Part shown: piece after piece, positions 53,597 to 62,725 of the stretch
Layout of the letters: each line of letters opens with the position of its first letter
How positions within the stretch are numbered: position 1 is the first letter of the stretch
Assembly (NCBI RefSeq): GCF_005222705.1
Contig: NZ_STGF01000016.1
Span: forward strand, 62,001-126,000
From: Paenibacillus sp. SY21-1
GTDB lineage: Bacteria > Bacillota > Bacilli > Paenibacillales > Paenibacillaceae
DNA length: 64,000 nucleotides
Reading direction: 5' to 3'
Program-made: the position numbers and the translations under genes
The notes under the pieces: generated by a model
What the model saw: only the letters and a program-made list of their open reading frames with translations
Told to the model about the DNA's origin: nothing
Databases searched by the model: none

Positions 53597-53636
53597 GATG
53601 TAGGCATACATCTTATTGTCGGAGGAGCCTCGAGGA

Positions 53637-54602
53637 ATGGGCATACGAATTGTCAAAACAGCGTTGGCGGCCATCGCCGCCATCTATACGGCAGTCTACC
53701 TGGGGCTGCAGCCGCCGCTTGGGGCGGGCATTCTGGCCATAATCGGCGTGGAGGTAACCCGGATGAAAGGGCTGAAAAGCGCTTTTGTACGGTTTCTTGC
53801 GTCGGTTCTCGGTCTTTTTTTTGCATCGCTGGTGTTTACGCTGTTCGGGTTTCATATTTGGGCCGTGGCCATATTTATTATGATCACCTTCCCGGTGCTG
53901 TCGCGCTTTCAGCTTAAGGACGGCATCGTAACGAGCTCGGTCATCGTCTTTCATCTGTTCGACCACGGCAAGGTGACGGCTGCCCTGATCGGCAACGAAA
54001 TTTTGCTGCTCATCGCCGGTCTGGGCTGGGCGACTGTCGTTAACCTGATCTATATGCCTAAGGATGAGCATAGGCTCGTCTACTACCGGTCCGAGATCGA
54101 GCGGTGCTTCGGCGTTATTTTCAAGGAGATGGCGATTACGCTGCGCGAGCCCTCGCATATTTGGGACGGCAGCGAGATGCTCGAAGCCTACAAAATGATA
54201 GAATCCGGCACGGAGCAATCGACTCGCAGCCGCGAGAACCGGTTGTGGGGACAGCAGCAGTATTGGCCCACCTATTTCGAAATGCGGAGGCAGCAGCTGG
54301 ATTCGGTACAGCAAATGGTAATGGAGCTTGCGCTTATCTATCAAAACCTGCCGCAGTCGTCGATGGTGGCCGAGCTGCTCGAGCAGCTGTCCGCCGATGT
54401 CAAATCGGACGTCTATGAAGGCTCGGTAGAGGAGAAGCTGCTTGCGCTCTCGCAGCTGTTCCGCACGATGGAGCTGCCGCGGACGCGCGACGAATTTGAA
54501 ATGCGGGCCGCGCTCCACATGCTGCTGCATGAGCTGGACCGCTACCTGGGAGTCGCGAAGCGGCTGAAGAAGCGCAAGGCCGCAGCGATGCACGACGCAT
54601 AG
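53637..54602 (+). CDS. ArAE family membrane protein with cytoplasmic domain (aromatic acid exporter-like)
   Basis: A 321-residue protein. About four to five membrane helices in residues 1-145 start with VKTALAAIAAIYTAVYLGLQ, as in the ArAE_1 group of Firmicutes. The C-terminal half (about 150-321) is a helical cytoplasmic domain (RQQLDSVQQMVMELALIYQN). Family members are described as aromatic acid exporters or are uncharacterised. The ATG at 53637 has GGAGGAG 9 bases upstream. It lies 40 bases after the permease and may share its transcript. Confidence 0.8.
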   Translation: MGIRIVKTALAAIAAIYTAVYLGLQPPLGAGILAIIGVEVTRMKGLKSAFVRFLASVLGLFFASLVFTLFGFHIWAVAIFIMITFPVLSRFQLKDGIVTSSVIVFHLFDHGKVTAALIGNEILLLIAGLGWATVVNLIYMPKDEHRLVYYRSEIERCFGVIFKEMAITLREPSHIWDGSEMLEAYKMIESGTEQSTRSRENRLWGQQQYWPTYFEMRRQQLDSVQQMVMELALIYQNLPQSSMVAELLEQLSADVKSDVYEGSVEEKLLALSQLFRTMELPRTRDEFEMRAALHMLLHELDRYLGVAKRLKKRKAAAMHDA

Positions 54603-54653
54603 GCCGCTTGGCCTATTTTAGGAGATCGGGCATATTATTCTGAGACGACTTTA

Positions 54654-54682
54654 TCAACATTTGCCTATGTCCTGCATACACT
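54654..54682 (+). promoter_or_regulatory. sigma-E-like promoter of cotE
   Basis: CATACACT at 54675-54682 matches the sigma-E -10 (CATACANT) exactly; TCAACAT at 54654-54660 is a weak -35 with a 14-base spacer. It precedes the cotE start by 33 bases. B. subtilis cotE is transcribed by sigma-E and sigma-K. Confidence 0.55.
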
Positions 54683-54715
54683 TTATTGAATGATTGTATG
54701 GAGGAGGTTAAGTCA

Positions 54716-55279
54716 ATGACTATTGCAGATAAACAGCACCAATACAGAGAAATCATTACAAAGGCTGTCTGCGGAAAAGGTCGCAAGTTTTCCACGGTTA
54801 CCCATACTGTGACGCCGCCTCACCAACCAACTAGTATTCTCGGGGCATGGATTATCAATCACCAGTATGAGGCGGTTCGTTCCGGCGACGGAATTGAGGT
54901 AATCGGTACTTACGATATCAATATCTGGTATTCGTACAGCAAAAATTCCCAAACCGACGTGGCAAAAGAGAGTGTTCATTACGTCGAGCACGTAAACCTT
55001 TCTTATGTAGATCCGAAGCATCGCCCGTCTACCGCCGAGGTTTCTGCGGACGTCGTTCAGGAGCCGAATTGCGTGGAAGCGAACATTTCTACAAACGGCT
55101 CCGGCGTGGTCATCCGGGTAGAACGGGAATTTTCGGTTGAGCTTGTCGCCGAGACAAAAGTATGCGTGGCTGTGCTTCCGGGCGGTTGCGGCGACCTGGA
55201 CGGCAAGGAGCTGGAGTTTGGTCTCGGCGACAATGACTTCGAGGATCTCGATCCCGACCTGCTGGACGACGAGCTGTAG
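54716..55279 (+). CDS. cotE: outer spore coat morphogenetic protein CotE
   Basis: A 187-residue coat organiser that builds the outer coat. YREIITKAVCGKGRKFS and ILGAWIINHQYEAVRSGDGI, then IWYSYSKNSQTDVAKESVHY, closely match B. subtilis CotE. The C-terminus is very acidic (FGLGDNDFEDLDPDLLDDEL). The ATG at 54716 has GGAGGAGGT upstream; an earlier ATG at 54686 does not. It precedes mutS in the conserved cotE-mutSL order, with one gene interposed. Confidence 0.95.
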   Translation: MTIADKQHQYREIITKAVCGKGRKFSTVTHTVTPPHQPTSILGAWIINHQYEAVRSGDGIEVIGTYDINIWYSYSKNSQTDVAKESVHYVEHVNLSYVDPKHRPSTAEVSADVVQEPNCVEANISTNGSGVVIRVEREFSVELVAETKVCVAVLPGGCGDLDGKELEFGLGDNDFEDLDPDLLDDEL

Positions 55280-55342
55280 GCTGACGGCAACGCTGCAGCT
55301 TTTTCCGTACCATGTATTCTATGCCGCACGTTCGGCAAAATC

Positions 55343-55371
55343 GAGGGCGAAAGCCCTCCTTTTTTTATTTT
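55343..55371 (+). terminator. terminator after cotE
   Basis: GAGGGC, GAAA loop, GCCCTC (55343-55358), then C, eight T, A and four T. It ends about 20 bases before the amidoligase start at 55393. Confidence 0.9.
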
Positions 55372-55392
55372 GGGTGCGAAGGGGAGTTCGGG

Positions 55393-56865
55393 ATGGCGGC
55401 CATGTGGCTATGGCGCGGTTTGGAGGATGAGCTGGAGCTGCTGACGCCTAAGGCGCGTGCGACCTCTCATCCGTTAACGGGAAAAGAAGGCTCCGGCGGT
55501 TGGTCGTCGGTCAGGCAGGGCGACGCGCTTGTCGTTTGGACGGATAAAGAGGTGCCACAGAAGCATCGCTTGGTCGGGGTGTGGATCATTAACTCGTGCA
55601 GCTTCGCCGTGTCTCGAATGCCGTCGGAGCGTCGCGAGGATGCCTGGCGCAGGGCGGGGCTTTGCGGGGGCGGAGCGCTCCCGAGTCCGCGTCTGTACCG
55701 CGTCAGCATCGTGCATTTGGAGCCCGTCCGCATTGAACGGGTGGATGCGCATAGTGTGCCGCGAGTCGGAAATCTCACAGGCACAGCGGCGAAAAACGGG
55801 GCGCTGTTAGCTTCAACCGAAAGCGCTCCGGTATGGAGCGGCGAATACGGCGGCGGTCAGTCGCCCGCGGATGCCGCGTTAAAGCGAGTCGCGAGGACAG
55901 CCGCGGCTGCGCTGTATACGCTCGGCCTGGACATTGGAGAGGCCGAGGTAGAGCTTGGCGGAAACGGCCGCACAGCCGTCCGCGCGATTTGGCCGCGGCT
56001 GAGCGACCGGGGGCTGGCCGCGGCTGAGCTGCGCCGCTTTGCCGCATGGCATGCCGCGGCATGCGGGGAGTTGCAGGGGCGGGAGCTTCTGATCGGCGCC
56101 GACCCGGAGTTCGTATTTGTGACGCCTGACGGGCGGATTGCCGCGGCGTCGCGGTTTTTGAACGGCGGCGCCGGGGCGGCGGCCGGCTCCGACGCCATGC
56201 TGGTTGGACGGCGGCTCGTATACCCCGTCGCCGAGCTGCGGCCCCGGCCGGCCGCCGATCCGGCCGAGCTGGCCGCGAATTTGCGGCGCCTGCTGCTTGG
56301 CGCCGCAACCCGTGCCGGCGGCCGGCAGCTGCGCTGGGCCGCCGGAGCGATGCCCGTGCCGGGGCTGGCGCTCGGCGGGCATATCCATTTGAGCGGAGCG
56401 CCGCTGACCAGCCGCTTGCTCCGCTTGCTTGACAGCTACGTGGCGTTCCCGCTCGCGCTGGTCGAGGACCCCGCCGGGCGGAAGCGGCGTCCCAGATACG
56501 GGACGCTCGGCGATTACCGCCAGCAGCCGCATGGCGGCTTCGAATACCGGACGCTGCCGAGCTGGCTGGTTTCGCCGCTGGCGGCCAAAGCGGCTTTCGC
56601 GCTGGCGCTTGTGTGCGCGCGCGAAGCGCATGTGCTGGACGACATCCCGTCGCTGGAGGAGCGGTATGTCGCAGCCTATTATGCGGGCGATCGGCAAGAG
56701 CTGGCCGGCTGCCTCGACCGGGCGGTGTCCGCGCTTTCCGCTGCCGCAAGCTACGCAGAGCTTTCCGGCCATATCGAGCCGTTGTTCGAAGCGGCCAGGC
56801 GTGGCGATACCTGGGATGAGCGCAGCGATATTCGGCATAAATGGCAAATTCCGATTGAGCTGTAG
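55393..56865 (+). CDS. putative amidoligase (phiEco32-like COOH-NH2 ligase) between cotE and mutS
   Basis: A 490-residue protein, GC-richer than its neighbours. Residues 235-240 read GADPEF (IGADPEFVFVTPDGRI), then GGHIH at 328-332 and FEYRTLPSWL near 381. These motifs fit the COOH-NH2 ligase type 2 family, a glutamine synthetase/glutamate-cysteine ligase fold that uses ATP to form amide bonds. The first 130 residues are a separate unrecognised domain (WSSVRQGDALVVWTDKEVPQ). The ATG at 55393 follows GAAGGGGAG; the open frame from 55312 runs through the cotE terminator and is unlikely. The substrate is unknown; a role in spore coat chemistry is inferred from position. Confidence 0.8.
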   Translation: MAAMWLWRGLEDELELLTPKARATSHPLTGKEGSGGWSSVRQGDALVVWTDKEVPQKHRLVGVWIINSCSFAVSRMPSERREDAWRRAGLCGGGALPSPRLYRVSIVHLEPVRIERVDAHSVPRVGNLTGTAAKNGALLASTESAPVWSGEYGGGQSPADAALKRVARTAAAALYTLGLDIGEAEVELGGNGRTAVRAIWPRLSDRGLAAAELRRFAAWHAAACGELQGRELLIGADPEFVFVTPDGRIAAASRFLNGGAGAAAGSDAMLVGRRLVYPVAELRPRPAADPAELAANLRRLLLGAATRAGGRQLRWAAGAMPVPGLALGGHIHLSGAPLTSRLLRLLDSYVAFPLALVEDPAGRKRRPRYGTLGDYRQQPHGGFEYRTLPSWLVSPLAAKAAFALALVCAREAHVLDDIPSLEERYVAAYYAGDRQELAGCLDRAVSALSAAASYAELSGHIEPLFEAARRGDTWDERSDIRHKWQIPIEL

Positions 56866-56943
56866 AAGGAAGACGGCGCCGAGCGCCGTCACGTGTTGGG
56901 GAAAAAAAGCTTGACGACTAGCGGCTGCTTTGCGTGATGGAAG

Positions 56944-56979
56944 AGCCTTTCCTCGTAGAGGGAGGCTTTTCTTTTTTTT
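56944..56979 (+). terminator. terminator after the amidoligase
   Basis: AGCCTTTCCTC pairs with GAGGGAGGCT (imperfect), followed by TTTCTTTTTTTT. Upstream, GACGGCGC/GCGCCGTC (about 56873-56891) is a second hairpin without a T tract. Confidence 0.8.
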
Positions 56980-57026
56980 GCCGGAAAGGAATCCTATGCC
57001 GGGCTGTGGCGCACATCTGTTCCTCT

Positions 57027-57035
57027 TGGTATAAT
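57027..57035 (+). promoter_or_regulatory. extended -10 promoter of the mutS-mutL-miaA-hfq unit
   Basis: TGG followed by TATAAT (57030-57035). No canonical -35. About 61 bases before the mutS start. Confidence 0.55.
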
Positions 57036-57095
57036 GAACAACGACTATGTTAACGTTCAGGCAATATCCGGCAACATTATAGGGGAGGATCTGGA

Positions 57096-59879
57096 ATGGC
57101 TGGCTATACTCCGATGATTCAACAGTATCTTGCAATAAAGGAAGAAGCGCAGGACGCTTTTCTATTTTTTAGATTAGGCGATTTTTACGAGATGTTTTTT
57201 GACGACGCGATCAACGCCTCGCGCGAGCTGGAGATTACGTTGACCGGGCGCGAGGGAGGCGGACCGCAAAAAATACCGATGTGCGGAGTTCCCTACCACT
57301 CGGCAGAAAACTATGTCAGCCGGCTCGTAGAGAAGGGCTATAAAGTAGCGATCTGCGAGCAGGTCGAGGACCCCGCAGCGGCCAAAGGAGTCGTTCGGCG
57401 GGAGATTGTGCGTATCGTGACGCCGGGCACGGTGATGGAAGCGAAAGCGCTGGAAGGAGCCTCCAATAACTTTATCGCCTCCGTTGTGCAGGTGGGCGGC
57501 ATGACAGGGCTTGCCGCTTGCGATTTGTCGACGGGCGAGCTCTATGTAACATCGTTTCCGCAGCAGCTTGAGGCGCTGAGCGATGAATTGAATGTGTACA
57601 AGCCTTCCGAGCTTGTCGGCGACACCAATTTGCTGGAGGGGATGCGCGCTTTCTTTGCGGGCGGCAGACAGCCGGCGCTTACTCCGCGCGAGCCGATTGG
57701 CCGGGGCGAGCTGGCCGCCCAATTCGGCGAGGAGCAGCTTGCAGGCTTGTCCGACGCGCGGCTGCAAGCGGTTAGCGTGCTTACCGGCTATCTGGCGGAT
57801 ACGCAGAAGCGCTCGCTCGGGCATGTGCGGCAGATTAGCGCGTATGAGCCTAATCAGTTTATGGTGCTCGACCATTACACCAGGCGTAATCTGGAGCTGA
57901 CGGAAACGGTGCGCGACCGCAGCAAAAAAGGCTCGCTGCTGTGGCTGCTTGACCGGACCCAAACCTCGATGGGCGCTCGTCTGCTGCGCCGCTGGATCGA
58001 TAAGCCGCTGCTCAGCGCCACGCTGGTCCAAGCGCGGCTCGATGCGGTAGAGACGTTGTACAAGGATTTGATTTTGCGGGAGGATATGCGCGCGGAGCTT
58101 CAGCCGATTTACGATCTGGAGCGTCTCGTGGGCCGCGTTGCGTTCGGCACCGCCGGCGGCCGGGATCTCCAGGCGCTGCGCAGCTCGCTCCGCCGCATCC
58201 CCGCTTTGACTGAGCTATGCCGCCGCTCCGGCTCTGGCGTGCTTCAAGCGATCGTCGATGGCGCTGATGAGTGCGCGGATTTGGCGGATTTGATCGAGAC
58301 GGTGCTTGTCGACGAGCCGCCGGTTTCCATTCGCGAGGGCGGTCTGATCAGGAGCGGCTACGACGACTACTTGGATCAGCTTCGCGAAGCGAGTATGAAC
58401 GGCAAGAAATGGCTCGCCGAGCTTGAGCGCCAGGAGCGCGAGGCAACCGGCGTCAAATCGCTGAAGATCGGCTACAATAAAGTGTTTGGCTATTATTTGG
58501 AAGTGTCCAAGGCTAACATACACATGCTGCCGGAGGGACGTTATGAGCGGAAGCAGACGCTCGCGAACGCAGAGCGATATGTGACGCCCGAATTGAAGGA
58601 GAAGGAGCGTCTGATCCTCGAAGCGGAAGACAAGATGGTCGATCTGGAGTATCAGCGTTTTCTGGAGCTGCGCGACGAGCTAGCTCTCCATTTGCATCGG
58701 CTGCAGCGGGCGGCGGCGGTAATCGCCGAGATGGATGTGTACCAATCGCTTGCGACGGTGAGCGCCGAGCATCGTTTTACGAGACCGGACGTCAATGAAC
58801 GCTACGATCTGATTATCGAGGAGGGCAAGCATCCCGTTGTCGAAGCAATGATGGACGGCGCCCCGTTTATAGCGAACGGAACGTCCCTGCAGCGTGACGA
58901 CAGCTGGATGCTGCTGATTACCGGACCGAACATGGCAGGTAAGAGCACGTATATGCGCCAAGTGGCGCTGATCTGCATTATGGCTCAGCTCGGCTGCTTT
59001 GTTCCTGCCCGCAAGGCGGTCGTTCCGCTGATTGACCGGATATTCACCCGCATTGGCGCGGCCGACGATCTGATCGGCGGCCAAAGCACATTTATGGTTG
59101 AAATGAAGGATATTCAGACGATGACGGATAAGGCGACTGCGAGCAGTCTTGTCATTATCGACGAGCTGGGGCGCGGGACATCGACGGGTGAAGGCATGGC
59201 GATCGCCCAAGCCGTTATTGAATACGTGCATCATCATATCGGCTGCAAGGCGCTTGTGTCTACCCATTTTCACGAGCTTGCACATTTGGAGGAATCCTTG
59301 CCTGCGCTCACAAATGCGCGAATGGCGGTCGAAGAAAGCGGGGACAAGGTCACGTTTTTGCGAAAGCTGATTCCAGGTGCGGCTAGCACCAGCTACGGCA
59401 TTTACTGCGCGCAGCTGGCCGGGTTGCCGGACTCGATTATCGGACGTGCTTATGAATTGCTCGACCATACCGCTAAGGACGAGCAAATAAAGGTTGGGGC
59501 GGAGACGGCCCCGCGACAAGCTTCCAATGGAGCCGGATTCGCCGCCCAGGCGCAGCTTGACGGAGCGCCGCCAGGTCTTTTCTACGCGAACGAGTCAACC
59601 GCGTCGTTCGAAGCCGAGCGGCATACCGGGCCAACCGAGCTGATTCAGCTGTCCATGTTCGGAGAACCCGCTGCGGCGCATGATGGAAGCGCAGGAAAAA
59701 GGAAGCAGGCTAAGGCGGCCAAGCAGCCGGCAGAGGCTCAAGCCGGAGAAGCCGGTAGCGCCAACCATCAGCAGGCGGTTCACGTCGCCGAGCAGCTGCG
59801 CAAGCTTGACCTGTTCAATCTGACGCCGATGCAGGCGATGCAGTGGATTAACGATATGAAGCTCAAATTGAACGGCTGA
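57096..59879 (+). CDS. mutS: DNA mismatch repair protein MutS
   Basis: A 927-residue mismatch recognition ATPase. Mismatch-contact Phe-x-Glu is in LGDFYEMFFDDA near residue 30. Walker A is ITGPNMAGKSTYMRQ; Walker B VIIDELGRGTSTGEG; STHFHEL follows. After about residue 800, a Gly/Ala/Lys-rich segment (for example GSAGKRKQAKAAKQPAEA) precedes a last helical domain (LDLFNLTPMQAMQWINDM). The extension makes it longer than B. subtilis MutS (858). GGGGAGGA precedes the ATG. Confidence 0.96.
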   Translation: MAGYTPMIQQYLAIKEEAQDAFLFFRLGDFYEMFFDDAINASRELEITLTGREGGGPQKIPMCGVPYHSAENYVSRLVEKGYKVAICEQVEDPAAAKGVVRREIVRIVTPGTVMEAKALEGASNNFIASVVQVGGMTGLAACDLSTGELYVTSFPQQLEALSDELNVYKPSELVGDTNLLEGMRAFFAGGRQPALTPREPIGRGELAAQFGEEQLAGLSDARLQAVSVLTGYLADTQKRSLGHVRQISAYEPNQFMVLDHYTRRNLELTETVRDRSKKGSLLWLLDRTQTSMGARLLRRWIDKPLLSATLVQARLDAVETLYKDLILREDMRAELQPIYDLERLVGRVAFGTAGGRDLQALRSSLRRIPALTELCRRSGSGVLQAIVDGADECADLADLIETVLVDEPPVSIREGGLIRSGYDDYLDQLREASMNGKKWLAELERQEREATGVKSLKIGYNKVFGYYLEVSKANIHMLPEGRYERKQTLANAERYVTPELKEKERLILEAEDKMVDLEYQRFLELRDELALHLHRLQRAAAVIAEMDVYQSLATVSAEHRFTRPDVNERYDLIIEEGKHPVVEAMMDGAPFIANGTSLQRDDSWMLLITGPNMAGKSTYMRQVALICIMAQLGCFVPARKAVVPLIDRIFTRIGAADDLIGGQSTFMVEMKDIQTMTDKATASSLVIIDELGRGTSTGEGMAIAQAVIEYVHHHIGCKALVSTHFHELAHLEESLPALTNARMAVEESGDKVTFLRKLIPGAASTSYGIYCAQLAGLPDSIIGRAYELLDHTAKDEQIKVGAETAPRQASNGAGFAAQAQLDGAPPGLFYANESTASFEAERHTGPTELIQLSMFGEPAAAHDGSAGKRKQAKAAKQPAEAQAGEAGSANHQQAVHVAEQLRKLDLFNLTPMQAMQWINDMKLKLNG

Positions 59880-59897
59880 TAAGGAAAGGGGTGCAAG

Positions 59898-61952
59898 ATG
59901 GGCAAAATCAAAGTGCTCGAAGAGCAGCTGGCGAATCAGATCGCGGCGGGCGAAGTCGTGGAGCGGCCTGCTTCTGTTGTCAAGGAGCTGGTGGAGAATG
60001 CGGTGGATGCGGGAAGCACGACGATTGATATCGCAGTCGAGGACGGTGGACTCGCTTCGATTCGGGTCACCGACAACGGCTTGGGCATTGAGACAACGGA
60101 TCTTCCTACCGCCTTCCAGCGCCATGCAACGAGCAAGATTGCAACCAGCAGCGATTTGTTCCGCATTGCTAGCCTTGGCTTTAGGGGCGAGGCGCTGCCC
60201 AGTATTGCAGCCGTGTCTCGTCTCAATTGCGTATCTGCGGACAGCGATACGGGGCTTGCGCGGAGAATCGTGATCGAGGGCGGAACGATAACGCTGGATG
60301 AGGCGGCTAACTCGCCTCAAGGCACGGATATGACGGTTCGCGATTTGTTCTACAACACGCCTGCACGGCTGAAATACATGAAGGCGATACAGACCGAGCT
60401 TGGCCATATCTCGGACTATATCAATCGCATCGCGCTTGCCCATCCGGGGATAGCGATAACGTTCAAGCATAATGGCAACGTGCTGCTGCGCACGCTCGGC
60501 ACAGGAGACAGATTGCAGGTCATCGCAGCTGTCTACGGAACGAATACGGCCAAAACGATGCTGCAAATCGAAGCGGAAACGCCCGATTACGAGCTGAGGG
60601 GCTATATATCCAAACCGGAGCTTACGCGTGCCAACCGCAACGGCATCACAGTCGTTGTGAATGGCCGCTACATCCGCAGCCATGCGATCAATCAAGCGTT
60701 GCTGCAGGGCTATCACACCCTGTTGCCGATTAACCGCTATCCGCTTGCGGTGCTTGAGCTTGGCATGCATCCGGGCTTGCTCGATGTCAACGTGCATCCG
60801 TCCAAAATGGAGGTGCGATTCAGCAAGGAGACTGAGCTGCGCGCCATGATCGAGGAAGCGGTCAAGCAAACGCTTGGCCGCCAGCGCTACATTCCCGGTC
60901 CTGATTCCGGCGCGAAGCCTGCAAGGGAGAAGCCGGCATTCGTTCAAGACGCGATTTCCTTTTACCGGCAAGAGCGGGCGGATGCGCCTACGGGACAATC
61001 TCGTTCTTCTGCTTCCGAAGCCCGTGCCAAGAGTCCGCAGACGTCCTACCCGGCCAGACTGCCGGAAAGGGAATATGTTCCACCGCAAGCTGCCCAGCGG
61101 CTTTACGCCCAGCCTGTTGACAGGGCCGCGGATCAAGCATGGCGCGAAGCGGGACCGGCCGGAGGCTGGCCGGAGCCCCCGCCGGAGACGCAGGCTGGCG
61201 AGGAGAGCGCCGGATTGCCTCCCGAGGGCAGCGGATTCGCATTGCAGGACGCCGCAGACAAGGAACGGGCGGAGGCGTCCGAGACAAGCTCAGCCGGTTC
61301 GCCGCGGCGGCTGACAGACGCGCAGTCAGCCGATGCGCAGCCGGAGCTTGCCGGAGACAAGCCCAATTTCCCCGAGCTGTACTGGATCGGCCAGCATCAT
61401 GGCACCTATATTGTCGCCCAAGCGGAGGACGGGTTGTATTTAATCGACCAGCATGCGGCGCATGAGCGCATTAACTATGAATACTACTACCAGAAATTCG
61501 GCAATCCGCAGGCGGCAAGCCAGACCCTGCTCGTACCGCTCACGCTGGAGTTTACGGCAGGAGAAGCCGAGCAGCTGCGGAGCTTGCTGCCGCTCTTCGA
61601 GCAGGCAGGCGTAGAGCTGGAGCCTTTTGGCGCGCAGACGTTCCTCGTCCGGTCGTACCCGGAATGGTTTCCGGAGGGAGAAGAGAAGGCTCTGCTTGAA
61701 GAGATGGCCGAGCTGCTTATAGCGGAGCGCAAATCTATTCATATTGCAAAGCTGCGCGAGAAGGCGGCCATTATGTGCTCCTGCAAGGCATCAATCAAGG
61801 CAAACGACCGACTAAGCCGCGAGGAGGGCGAGACGCTGCTTGCACGACTTTCGGCATGCGAGCAGCCTTACACTTGTCCGCACGGCAGGCCGATTATCGT
61901 GCATCTTTCTACCTATCAGCTCGAAAAAATGTTTAAGCGGGTGATGTCGTGA
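59898..61952 (+). CDS. mutL: DNA mismatch repair protein MutL (endonuclease type)
   Basis: A 684-residue protein. The GHKL ATPase domain has AGEVVERPASVVKELVENA, DNGLGI and FRGEALPSIAAVS. A polar linker spans about residues 340-470. The C-terminal endonuclease motif is DQHAAHERINYE, followed by ACKA-like CSCKASIKAND and CPHGRP, so this MutL nicks DNA. It follows mutS by 18 bases with AGGAAAGGGG upstream. Confidence 0.96.
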   Translation: MGKIKVLEEQLANQIAAGEVVERPASVVKELVENAVDAGSTTIDIAVEDGGLASIRVTDNGLGIETTDLPTAFQRHATSKIATSSDLFRIASLGFRGEALPSIAAVSRLNCVSADSDTGLARRIVIEGGTITLDEAANSPQGTDMTVRDLFYNTPARLKYMKAIQTELGHISDYINRIALAHPGIAITFKHNGNVLLRTLGTGDRLQVIAAVYGTNTAKTMLQIEAETPDYELRGYISKPELTRANRNGITVVVNGRYIRSHAINQALLQGYHTLLPINRYPLAVLELGMHPGLLDVNVHPSKMEVRFSKETELRAMIEEAVKQTLGRQRYIPGPDSGAKPAREKPAFVQDAISFYRQERADAPTGQSRSSASEARAKSPQTSYPARLPEREYVPPQAAQRLYAQPVDRAADQAWREAGPAGGWPEPPPETQAGEESAGLPPEGSGFALQDAADKERAEASETSSAGSPRRLTDAQSADAQPELAGDKPNFPELYWIGQHHGTYIVAQAEDGLYLIDQHAAHERINYEYYYQKFGNPQAASQTLLVPLTLEFTAGEAEQLRSLLPLFEQAGVELEPFGAQTFLVRSYPEWFPEGEEKALLEEMAELLIAERKSIHIAKLREKAAIMCSCKASIKANDRLSREEGETLLARLSACEQPYTCPHGRPIIVHLSTYQLEKMFKRVMS

Positions 61953-62725
61953 TTGTTACTACCACCTCGAATCCTTCGCCCCGAATAAAAAGGCAGGCGG
62001 ACAGGCTGGCCGGCGAGCTAGCCGCAGCGGTGAAACCTCGCGGCAAGCTGACGGTGCGCAAGCTGCTGTCGCTGTCGGAAGACAACAGGCTGCTCGTTGT
62101 AACCGAAGAGGAGGTCCGTTTTTACGACGGACAGCCTGAAGCGCCGTTGTATTTTCATCCGAGCATGGCGTTTGTTCGCGTCAAGCGGCTGCGCAAAGGG
62201 GAATCGGACCCGCTGATTGCCTTAACGGGCTGCGAACGGGGAGATCGCGTGCTTGATTGCACAGCAGGCTTTGCATCGGATTCGCTCGTATTCTCCTATG
62301 CCGTCGGAGCTGAGGGTGAAGTGATTGCAATCGAAAGCGAGCCTGTGCTGTGCGCATTGGTGCGTGAAGGTCTGCAAGGCTATCAAACCGGATTAAACGA
62401 TGTGGACGAGGCGCTGAGAAGAATTGAAATGCGCTGCGCGAATCATCTGGATTATTTAACGGGTCTGCCGGACAACAGCGCGGACATCGTATATTTTGAT
62501 CCGATGTTCCGCCAGCCGATTCATGAATCTAGCGCAATGGAGCCTTTGCGCGGCGTAGCCAACATGGGCGAGCTGACCGAGTCTGCTGTGGCGGAGGCGC
62601 GACGCGTCGCGCGCAAATGCGTCGTGATGAAGGAGCATCAGGCGAGCGGCGAATTTGCAAGACTCGGCTTTGAGCGCAAGCATGTCAATTCGTCGAAAAT
62701 AGCATATGGAGTGATCAAGCTTTGA
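61949..62725 (+). CDS. class I SAM-dependent methyltransferase (RsmJ-like)
   Basis: A 258-residue methyltransferase. The SAM loop is LDCTAGFASDSLVF near residue 100; the catalytic region is IVYFDPMFRQP, as in N6-adenine or RsmJ 16S rRNA m2G methyltransferases. The start is GTG 61949, overlapping the mutL stop (GTGA). The N-terminal 85 residues may bind the substrate. miaA follows with the same sort of overlap, so the three genes are coupled. Confidence 0.85.
   Translation: MIVTTTSNPSPRIKRQADRLAGELAAAVKPRGKLTVRKLLSLSEDNRLLVVTEEEVRFYDGQPEAPLYFHPSMAFVRVKRLRKGESDPLIALTGCERGDRVLDCTAGFASDSLVFSYAVGAEGEVIAIESEPVLCALVREGLQGYQTGLNDVDEALRRIEMRCANHLDYLTGLPDNSADIVYFDPMFRQPIHESSAMEPLRGVANMGELTESAVAEARRVARKCVVMKEHQASGEFARLGFERKHVNSSKIAYGVIKL

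Noticed and set aside
55879..57135. 418-codon open frame on the minus strand opposite the amidoligase
   Set aside because: The region has very high GC, which makes antisense frames long. It lacks a ribosome site, crosses a terminator and the mutS start, and shows no recognisable motif.
59595..61136. 513-codon minus-strand frame opposite mutS/mutL
   Set aside because: It is a shadow of two well-supported genes. Its composition is Arg/His/Leu-rich and without domains.
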